Shown in pieces: positions 58,218 to 64,000 of a stretch of DNA of 64,000 nt. Below the pieces are notes generated by a model. That model was not told where the DNA came from. It did no database searches and saw only the letters and a program-made list of their open reading frames with translations. Where the stretch lies: positions 18,847 to 82,846 of the forward strand of contig DATLXN010000017.1 in the NCBI GenBank assembly GCA_035575715.1, given 5' to 3'. The stretch comes from JACCSI01 sp035575715 (GTDB taxonomy: Bacteria > Acidobacteriota > Vicinamibacteria > Vicinamibacterales > UBA2999). Position 1 is the stretch's first letter. Every line of letters begins with the position of its first letter. The position numbers and the translations under genes are program-made.

Positions 58218-59493
58218 TCTTATCTTTGTCGTCGAGGGCGAACAACCGGCTCAACGCTTCGGCGTACTGCGACACCAGCTGGGAGTCGCCGACACTTTTG
58301 AGTTGCTCGGTCGGATGGAGCAACAACTTTTCCACGATCAACCGGGTCACCTCGTCGACGCGCGCGCGCGCTTCCGGGGACAGCGTCGACATCTTCGGCT
58401 CCAAGCGTTCGAGTTCCGACTTACGAATGCCTTCGAAGCGCTGACGCAGGGCGACGATCGTCGGCACCGCGTCGCGGGAGCGGTGCCAGGTCGAGAATTT
58501 CTGCACCTCTTCCTCGACGATCTGTTCGGCGCGTCCGACCTCGGCACCGCGCCGCTCGAGGTTCTCGCGGACGATGGCTTGCAGGTCGTCGATGTTGTAC
58601 AGGAAGACCTGCTCGATCTCGCCGGCGCGCGGATCCACATCCCGCGGAACGGCGATGTCGATCAGGAACAATGGTCGGCTGCGGCTCGCCGGCATGGCCG
58701 ACTTGACCTGCGCCCTCGACAAGATCGGCGTCGGCGATCCGGTCACGGTAATCACGATGTCGGACTCACGCAGTGAGTGGGGCAGCGAGTTCCACGGTGC
58801 GACCTGGCCGCCGACCTGGTCGGCCAACTCCTGCGCGTGAGCGAGCGTGCGGCTGGTGATGGTGATCGAGGCAACGCCCTGTGCCTTGAGATGCACGGCG
58901 GTCAGCTTGCCCATCTCACCCGCGCCGATGACGAGCACCCGGCGCCCGGCCAGGTTGCCAAAAATCTTCTTGGCCAGGCTGACCGCGGCAAAGCTCACCG
59001 ACACGGCGCCTTCCGCCAGTGCCGTTTCTGATCGCACGCGCTTGCCGACGCCAAATGCCCAGTGGAACAGCTTGTTGAGCAGCGGACCGGCGCTTTCGGC
59101 AGTGGTGGCGACGCTGTAGGCTTCTTTAATCTGTCCGAGAATCTGCGGCTCGCCAACGACCAGCGAGTCGAGCCCTGACGACACACGGAACAGATGACGT
59201 GCCGCCTCGCGGTCGCGATGTGCATACAGGTGCGGCCGGATCTGCTCGGGGGGCAGCTGGTGAAACTCGGAGAAGAACGCCATGAGATCTTCGCCGGCGC
59301 CGTCCGGGTCACCGCACGCGATATACAACTCGGCGCGATTGCACGTCGAAACCACGACCGCTTCCGATGTCGACTGGCGTCTGGCCAACGCCCGCACCGC
59401 GTGTTCGAGCCCGCGACTGCAAAAGTCGAGACGTTCGCGCAGTTCGACTGGTGCCGTGCGATGGCTGGCGCCAACGAGCAGCAGGTGCATCAT
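58201..59493 (-). CDS. hemA: Glutamyl-tRNA reductase
   Basis: 430 residues. The catalytic Cys is in VVSTCNRAELYIAC. GASHRTAPVELRERL, SSGLDSLVVGEPQILGQIK and VLVIGAGEMGKLTAVHL (NADPH site) are conserved, and the C-terminal dimerisation helix is present. It starts the C5 heme route. It overlaps the end of the ccsA/hemX gene by 4 bases, suggesting coupling. Confidence 0.95.
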   Translation of the reverse strand: MMHLLLVGASHRTAPVELRERLDFCSRGLEHAVRALARRQSTSEAVVVSTCNRAELYIACGDPDGAGEDLMAFFSEFHQLPPEQIRPHLYAHRDREAARHLFRVSSGLDSLVVGEPQILGQIKEAYSVATTAESAGPLLNKLFHWAFGVGKRVRSETALAEGAVSVSFAAVSLAKKIFGNLAGRRVLVIGAGEMGKLTAVHLKAQGVASITITSRTLAHAQELADQVGGQVAPWNSLPHSLRESDIVITVTGSPTPILSRAQVKSAMPASRSRPLFLIDIAVPRDVDPRAGEIEQVFLYNIDDLQAIVRENLERRGAEVGRAEQIVEEEVQKFSTWHRSRDAVPTIVALRQRFEGIRKSELERLEPKMSTLSPEARARVDEVTRLIVEKLLLHPTEQLKSVGDSQLVSQYAEALSRLFALDDKDKSAGDR

Positions 59494-60377
59494 TGACGCA
59501 GCTGCCAGTTGCCAACTGACAACTGGAAACTCTCGTGCGGAGTCGCTGCACCAAAGTTATGCGACTCCGTTAAAAAATAGCTGACCAACACGAAGTTCAA
59601 CAGGATGAACGCAAAGCCAACCGCGGCCAGGTAGGCCGCCGGGCGGCCGCGCCAGCCGATCGCGCGGCGTGCGATCATTTGAAAGGTGTAGACCGCCCAG
59701 GTAAACAGCGCGACAAAAATTTTTGGGTCGCGCAGCGACATCGCCTGTACCCGCGGGTCACCAGGCGCCATCGCCATCGCATCCCTGACCCACAAGGCGC
59801 CGGCGATCAGGCCGACCGTCATCAGCAGCCAGCCGATAAACACCGTGCGCGAGTTCATGACGTCGAGCACTTGCAGCGACGGCAACCGCTCGAAGAAGAA
59901 CACCAGGTGCTTAGCCTTGATCTCTTTGAACTGCAGCACGTAGGTAATGCCGATCACCGCCGCGAGGCCAAAACTGGCGTAGGCGCCAAGCATCGCCGCG
60001 ACGTGCGTCCAGAACAGCGGGTGCTCGAGCACCCGCGACTGCGGCTCGACGCCCGCACCCTGGACCGCGGGCAAAATCTGCAACGCGGTGATGATTGGCA
60101 AAATGAAGATGCCGAGGCCGCGTTCTTTGGTGGTCACTTCGGTATAGAGGTAGGCGAGGCCCAACAGCCAGACAAACGTGGAGATGGCTTGCGTGGTGCC
60201 GGCAAACGGCACATGCCCCGCTTCCATCGTCTGCATGCCGATGACCAACGTGTGTGCAAGGGTGCCGGCGCCAAGCAGAGCGGTCGCCGCGCGGCCGACT
60301 GACGGCGTCCGCCGCGCGAAATGCACGGTGTAAGCGATCAGGGCGAGCGCGTAAAAGGCGAGGGGAAGGGAATACAT
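59490..60377 (-). CDS. ccsA: CcsA/HemX-type cytochrome c assembly membrane protein
   Basis: 295 residues with about eight helices. The family core is VPFAGTTQAISTFVWLLGLA, and FWTHVAAMLGAYASFGLAAV contains a conserved His. In Bacillus the related hemX lies in the hemAXCDBL operon and affects HemA level, whereas CcsA/ResC handles heme for cytochrome c. Context favours HemX-like, family membership favours CcsA; I cannot decide. The last 13 residues (SFQLSVGNWQLRQ) are written in repeat sequence. Confidence 0.85.
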   Translation of the reverse strand: MYSLPLAFYALALIAYTVHFARRTPSVGRAATALLGAGTLAHTLVIGMQTMEAGHVPFAGTTQAISTFVWLLGLAYLYTEVTTKERGLGIFILPIITALQILPAVQGAGVEPQSRVLEHPLFWTHVAAMLGAYASFGLAAVIGITYVLQFKEIKAKHLVFFFERLPSLQVLDVMNSRTVFIGWLLMTVGLIAGALWVRDAMAMAPGDPRVQAMSLRDPKIFVALFTWAVYTFQMIARRAIGWRGRPAAYLAAVGFAFILLNFVLVSYFLTESHNFGAATPHESFQLSVGNWQLRQ

Positions 60378-60389
60378 GAGTGCTAAGTG

Positions 60390-61328
60390 CTAGCGCGAAG
60401 CCGCGTAATAACCACGCTTGGTCCGCACCGTGGTGTTCGGCCGTGCAACCTGCACCGCGATGCGCCGCCAGCCGCCGTCGCGCCGCCCGTTGCTCGAGGC
60501 ATAGCCGATGGTGTACTGGCTCGATAACTCGTCCGAGATCTGACCGTAAATATCTTTGAGGTCTTCGACTCGCGTCGGAAAGAAGGCGCGGCCGCCAGTC
60601 TCCTGCGCAACCTGGCGCAGGGTGAATTCCGCCTCGCGAAATCCTTTCGACAATGAGACCTCTTTCGGCTGAAGCGCGATGGTGTAGATCGCGGTCTCTG
60701 AACGCTTGGCCAGTTCCAGCACTTCTTCGTAGGTCACCAAGCTCGAGGTGTCCTCACCATCGGACAAAACGATGATTGCACGGCGCCGCACCTCGTCCTG
60801 TGTCTTGGCCTTGATCTTCGCCAGTTCCTTGAGCGAGATGTACAGCGCGTTATGCAGCGCGGTGGAGCCGCCGGCGCTGGTCGAGCGAATCGCGCGCTCG
60901 AGATCCTCGACCTTATTGGTGAAGCCCTGGGTGATCTCGACGCGGCTGTCGAAGTCGACAATCTGTGCGAGGTCCTGTGCGCGCAACTTGCGCGCAAAAC
61001 CGATCGCCGCTTCCTGGGCAATCGGCAGGCGGCTTTCCATACTGGCGCTGGTGTCAATCAGCACCGACAGGGCGATCGGCAAGGTCGTCCGGTTGTAAAA
61101 GGTGAGCGCTTGCTTGGTGCCGTCTTCGAAGACCACGAACTCCTGTTCGCCGACATCGGTCAGGTAGCGGTTCTGATTGTCGACGACGGTCACGTTCAGC
61201 GAGACGACGTCGACGGTGGCACGGAACGGTTGCGCCTTTTCTTGCGGCGCGGCCTGTGTTGCTGAGAGAAGGGTGGCTGCCGCCAGCACCGTCACGGCGC
61301 TGGCCACCGACGTGTAAGCTGATCGCAC
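60390..61328 (-). CDS. VWFA-related Acidobacterial domain protein
   Basis: 312 residues with a signal peptide ending in SATQAA. FRATVDVVSLNVTVVDNQNR and EFVVFEDGTKQALTFY open the TIGR03436 type. The VWA domain has an intact MIDAS (DTSASM, then TALHNAL and LSDGEDTSS). The C-terminus GYASSNGRRDGGWRRIAVQV and TKRGYYA is diagnostic of this mostly acidobacterial family. It is probably periplasmic and metal-dependent in binding a partner; function is unknown. It follows the other VWFA gene directly. Confidence 0.9.
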   Translation of the reverse strand: MRSAYTSVASAVTVLAAATLLSATQAAPQEKAQPFRATVDVVSLNVTVVDNQNRYLTDVGEQEFVVFEDGTKQALTFYNRTTLPIALSVLIDTSASMESRLPIAQEAAIGFARKLRAQDLAQIVDFDSRVEITQGFTNKVEDLERAIRSTSAGGSTALHNALYISLKELAKIKAKTQDEVRRRAIIVLSDGEDTSSLVTYEEVLELAKRSETAIYTIALQPKEVSLSKGFREAEFTLRQVAQETGGRAFFPTRVEDLKDIYGQISDELSSQYTIGYASSNGRRDGGWRRIAVQVARPNTTVRTKRGYYAASR

Positions 61329-62251
61329 TACTTCACCGCCTGTCCGCGCGCCGGGGCCCCGTGTGCTTCGAGTCCGGGCTTCGCCACCGACACTTCGAAT
61401 TTCTCCGGCGGGATCAGCGACTGCGGCCGCGAGTAGACGACGCGATACTGCGATTTGATGATCGCGGCGAGATCTCTCAGTCGCGGCTCGAACGACATGC
61501 TGCTCAACACGTCCATTCGCACGCCGCCGGATTCGCGCGGTCCGCGGTCGAGCACCGTCGATCGATTGCGCGCTTCGTCGGTGCTGAACGACCCGCGTTG
61601 ATTCACTAACACCAGCACATGGAGCGTGGCACCGCTCGCCTTGAGCGCCGCGAGGACGTCGGGATACTGCAGGTTGCTGTACTCGATGTTCTCGGTCGTG
61701 ATCACGACGATCGCGGCGCGATCAGCATCGCGTTTCGCGAGTCCCTTGGCCACTTCGGCGATGGCGTCGAGCAGCGTCGCGCCGCTGGAGGGGCCATGAA
61801 ACAACCGGTTGGCGGCGTCGAGCAATTCCTGGTGTGAGGACGTGTAATCGGTCAGTGCGGTCGGACGATCGGCGATCGTGACAATCGAGATCGGTCCGCT
61901 GCCTTGCACCGCAGTAAGAAACGCGGTCAGCCCTTTGCGGAGGTCGTTAATTGCCGGCGCGGCTGCCTGGCTGTTGTCGACGATGATGGCGATCGGCAGG
62001 GGCGAGTCGGCCGTCGCGACCCGCAGCACCTCGCGGCGCGTGCCGTCTTCGCGAATCACGAATGCCTCGGCAGGGAGGTCGCGGACCGGCTGCTGCTTGT
62101 CCTTATCGAACACGCTGACGTAGGCAATGCGTTCGCGCGCCTGCGCAAGCAGGCGGGGCATCAAGAAGGAGTCGCCGTTGGCGAGGGGTGTCGCGACCGA
62201 TGCGAACGCCACACACCCTGCGATCAGACGTGCCAGAGCTGCACGAGACAT
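61328..62251 (-). CDS. VWFA-related Acidobacterial domain protein with degenerate MIDAS
   Basis: 307 residues from ATG 62251, chosen because a signal peptide (LARLIAGCVAFASVATPLA) follows; the longer frame upstream is repeat sequence. ERIAYVSVFDKDKQQPVRDL matches the same family as the next gene. The metal motif DxSxS has become DNSQA, so metal binding is doubtful. The C-terminal KSQYRVVYSRPQSLIPPE is typical. Its stop codon overlaps the start of the downstream paralogue by one base. Confidence 0.85.
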   Translation of the reverse strand: MSRAALARLIAGCVAFASVATPLANGDSFLMPRLLAQARERIAYVSVFDKDKQQPVRDLPAEAFVIREDGTRREVLRVATADSPLPIAIIVDNSQAAAPAINDLRKGLTAFLTAVQGSGPISIVTIADRPTALTDYTSSHQELLDAANRLFHGPSSGATLLDAIAEVAKGLAKRDADRAAIVVITTENIEYSNLQYPDVLAALKASGATLHVLVLVNQRGSFSTDEARNRSTVLDRGPRESGGVRMDVLSSMSFEPRLRDLAAIIKSQYRVVYSRPQSLIPPEKFEVSVAKPGLEAHGAPARGQAVK

Positions 62252-62302
62252 ATGTTTAAGGGGCCGAGGCGCCGGCAACCAGCAGTATATCGCGTCGGTG
62301 CA

Positions 62303-62352
62303 CGGGGCACCCGGCCCCGCACCTGCTTGGCACCCCGGCACCCGGCACCGAG
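62303..62352. repeat. Degenerate heptamers (GGCACCC / CCGGCAC)
   Basis: Units of CCGGCAC and GGCACCC lie in the divergent spacer between the VWFA gene and atpZ. Confidence 0.7.
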
Positions 62353-62367
62353 AAGTACACTGTCCGG

Positions 62368-62595
62368 ATGGCCCCGATCTCACGCGAGAATATCCGGCTC
62401 ATCGGGCAGCTCAGCACGGTTGGGCTGTCCTTTGTGTTTGCGCTCGTGATTGGCTTTGGCGGCGGCTATTTCCTGGATCGTTGGCTTGGCACCAGCCCGT
62501 GGCTGACGTTCCTCGGATTCTTCATGGGTCTCGCCGCCGGCATCGTCAATGTCTACCGGGTGATGCAGCTGGCCGGTCGACCTCCCGCAAAATAG
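62368..62595 (+). CDS. AtpZ/AtpI-family protein
   Basis: 75 residues, two helices (LSFVFALVIGFGGGYFLDRW and FLGFFMGLAAGIVNVYRVM). This is the small protein usually encoded first in F-type ATP synthase operons. AtpZ with AtpI has been linked to assembly of the c-ring and to Mg/Ca uptake. Its TAG stop shares a base with the next gene's GTG. Confidence 0.88.
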   Translation: MAPISRENIRLIGQLSTVGLSFVFALVIGFGGGYFLDRWLGTSPWLTFLGFFMGLAAGIVNVYRVMQLAGRPPAK

Positions 62596-62957
62596 TGCTC
62601 GACAAATTCCTGCGCGACAGCGCGGTGGCCTGTGCGGTGATGGCGATTGTGGCGCTGGCGGTGCGGCCTCAGCAGCCGCGTGTGGCCGCGGGAATCGTCG
62701 GCGGCGGGGTGCTGATCGGGTTGTCGTTCTGGGCCATCCGCGGGGTCGTCGAGAGCGTCACGTCGCGTGATGGAAACAGTGAAATCAGGCGTGTTTCGCG
62801 CCGGTTCGCGCTAGTGAAGTTTTTCACAAGACATGTTATATTGGCCCTTGCCGCCTACGCTATGATGGTCCGTTTGCGTCTCGATCCAATCGGGATGCTG
62901 ATCGGTGTCACGTCGGTGGTCGTCGCGGCAACGCGACTCGCGGCGCGACGCCGTTAA
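62595..62957 (+). CDS. ATP synthase subunit I-like protein (AtpI)
   Basis: 120 residues from GTG 62595, which overlaps the atpZ stop by one base. Four hydrophobic helices are predicted, and the position after atpZ and before atpE is that of atpI. Sequence conservation in AtpI is low, so the call rests partly on context. Confidence 0.7.
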   Translation: MLDKFLRDSAVACAVMAIVALAVRPQQPRVAAGIVGGGVLIGLSFWAIRGVVESVTSRDGNSEIRRVSRRFALVKFFTRHVILALAAYAMMVRLRLDPIGMLIGVTSVVVAATRLAARRR

Positions 62958-63069
62958 CGAGTTCTCCGTCCCATCCACTCGCTCGAGGCAGGCCTCCCAA
63001 GGCAGTTCTACGTTGAGCGCTGGACTGGAAGCGGCGAGCTCACAACATTCGGTTCAACTGGAGGTTTTG

Positions 63070-63414
63070 GTGAGCACACGACGCTCGGTGCTGTCTTTGA
63101 TGTTCTTGTTCGTGGTGTTGGCAATGGCCGCACCGGTCTATGCCCAGGACGCGGCCGGCACGAATGCCAACAGCGGCCTGGTGCAGTGGTCGATCGTCAC
63201 CGCCGGCTTCGCGCTGGCGATCGCCGCGCTCGGCGGCGCGCTCGGTCAGGGCAAAGCGGTGGCCTCGGCCGCCGAAGCGATTGCGCGAAATCCCGGCGCG
63301 GCCGGCGAAATTCGTGGCGCGTTGATTCTCGGTCTGGTGTTGATCGAGTCGCTGGTCATCTACGTCCTGCTGGTCACGTTGATCCTCTTCTTCATCAAGC
63401 CGTTCGGCGGCTAA
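63070..63414 (+). CDS. atpE: ATP synthase F0 subunit c, with signal peptide
   Basis: 114 residues from GTG 63070, with GGAGG 6 bases upstream. An N-terminal signal-like helix ends in APVYAQ, then two membrane helices. Helix 1 has GGALGQGKAVASAAEAIARNP. Helix 2 has the ion-binding Glu in LVLIESLVIYVLLV. The Gln of GQG, Glu, the following Ser and the Tyr four further on match the Na-binding residues of the Ilyobacter c-ring (Q32, E65, S66, Y70), though T67 is Leu here. It forms the rotor ring. atpB is absent between atpI and atpE, and the next gene is not atpF. Confidence 0.92.
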   Translation: MSTRRSVLSLMFLFVVLAMAAPVYAQDAAGTNANSGLVQWSIVTAGFALAIAALGGALGQGKAVASAAEAIARNPGAAGEIRGALILGLVLIESLVIYVLLVTLILFFIKPFGG

Positions 63415-63416
63415 GC

Positions 63417-64000
63417 GTGCTCGACCTGTTGCTGCTCCTGATGGTGATCATCTGGGGCAGCAACTTCTCCGTGATCAAATACGCCCTCCGCGAATTCCCC
63501 GAAATCACGTTCAACGCGCTCCGGCTGCTGCTATCGTCGGCGGTCTTCCTGCTTGCGATCGTGATCCTGCGCTACCGCGCCGCTCGTGGCTGGCGCAGCG
63601 CCGACCCGCCGCTGACCCGGCCAGACTGGCTGCGGGTCGTGTTTCTCGCGCTGGTCGGCACGCTGCTCTATCAATTGTTCTTTCTCGCCGGCGTCGCGCG
63701 CACCAGCGTCGCCAACAGTGCGCTGCTGTTTGGCTGCACACCGGTCGCGGTCGCAATCATGTCGTCGGTGGCGGGCCATGAACGACTCACCAAGACGCGA
63801 TGGCTGGGTGCGGCGATGTCGCTGGCGGGGATTTACGCCGTCGTCGGCTACCGCGCCAGCGTCTCGGCGGCCACGCTGACCGGCGACGCACTGGTCTTTG
63901 CCGGCATGCTCTGTTGGTCGCTGTATTCAGTGGTCGCGCAGCCGCTGCTCACGCGTCACTCGCCGCTGGTCATCACCGGCCTGTCGATGATCGTCGGGAC
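63417..64000 (+). CDS. EamA/DMT-family transporter, 3' end outside window
   Basis: The frame opens at GTG 63417, 2 bases after atpE, and stays open to the window end (194 residues). LLLLLMVIIWGSNFSVIKYAL is the EamA start; ITFNALRLLLSSAVFLLAIV, LFFLAGVARTSVANSALLFG and GDALVFAGMLCWSLYSVVAQ continue the ten-helix drug/metabolite transporter pattern. Substrate unknown. Its place directly behind atpE is unusual. Confidence 0.88.
   Translation, partial: MLDLLLLLMVIIWGSNFSVIKYALREFPEITFNALRLLLSSAVFLLAIVILRYRAARGWRSADPPLTRPDWLRVVFLALVGTLLYQLFFLAGVARTSVANSALLFGCTPVAVAIMSSVAGHERLTKTRWLGAAMSLAGIYAVVGYRASVSAATLTGDALVFAGMLCWSLYSVVAQPLLTRHSPLVITGLSMIVG

Noticed and set aside
62958..63069. tRNA or missing atpB between atpI and atpE
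   Set aside because: The 112 bases show no cloverleaf and are too short for subunit a.

Overview
The window is a GC-rich, gene-dense bacterial chromosome segment without rRNA, tRNA, phage, transposase or CRISPR. Two tandem genes of the VWFA-related Acidobacterial type, together with the DUF4340/GldG ABC cassette, the M28 peptidase, the TolC protein and Gram-negative envelope genes (pal, rseP), suggest Acidobacteriota, perhaps Vicinamibacteria. This assignment is inferred from gene content, not from a marker gene.

Layout. 1-13.6 kb: the end of a YeiH-type transporter; a four-helix-bundle gene boxed in by heptamer repeat arrays; a PBP4-type carboxypeptidase; an ABC/GldG/DUF4340 export cassette; a penicillin-acylase gene whose frame is broken inside a palindromic repeat array; a peroxiredoxin; and a CadC-like regulator with its metal P-type ATPase. 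13.6-18.7 kb: a receiver-PilZ protein, a small zinc-ribbon protein with a polyacidic tail coupled to larE, a large membrane protein, pal and a glutaredoxin-like gene. 18.7-26.6 kb: pyrimidine synthesis, with pyrK-pyrD-pyrF on the minus strand and pyrR-pyrB-pyrC-OPRT-like on the plus strand, the latter behind a probable PyrR-binding hairpin. 26.7-35.1 kb: one 2772-codon cyclic beta-glucan synthase-like gene lying between two 55-bp direct repeats. 35.1-47.6 kb: a diguanylate cyclase, a peptidase, a TIGR02757 protein, beta-propeller proteins, two glycosyltransferases, TolC, pyrE, truA and a HupE-like protein. 47.7-53.2 kb: uppS-cdsA-dxr-rseP (isoprenoid, phospholipid and envelope stress) and a secreted protein. 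53.2-60.4 kb: a complete minus-strand block for early heme synthesis, ccsA/hemX-hemA-hemC-cobA/hemD-hemB-hemL. 60.4-64 kb: two VWFA proteins, then atpZ, atpI and atpE without atpB, and the start of an EamA transporter.

The most unusual feature is the repeat content. Many gene junctions carry short arrays of about 7-bp units, with a different unit family from place to place and often two halves in inverted orientation. A second class consists of about 18-bp units, each a small palindrome with a 3-nt centre; the arms differ from unit to unit but almost always still pair. These arrays enter genes: they break the acylase frame, insert residues in frame, supply stop codons and C-terminal tails, supply a start codon and signal-peptide n-region, and abut the dxr ribosome-binding site. 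The four-helix-bundle gene inside one heptamer array is the best candidate here for an undescribed element.

All calls come from reading the sequence and translations by eye; no database search was run.
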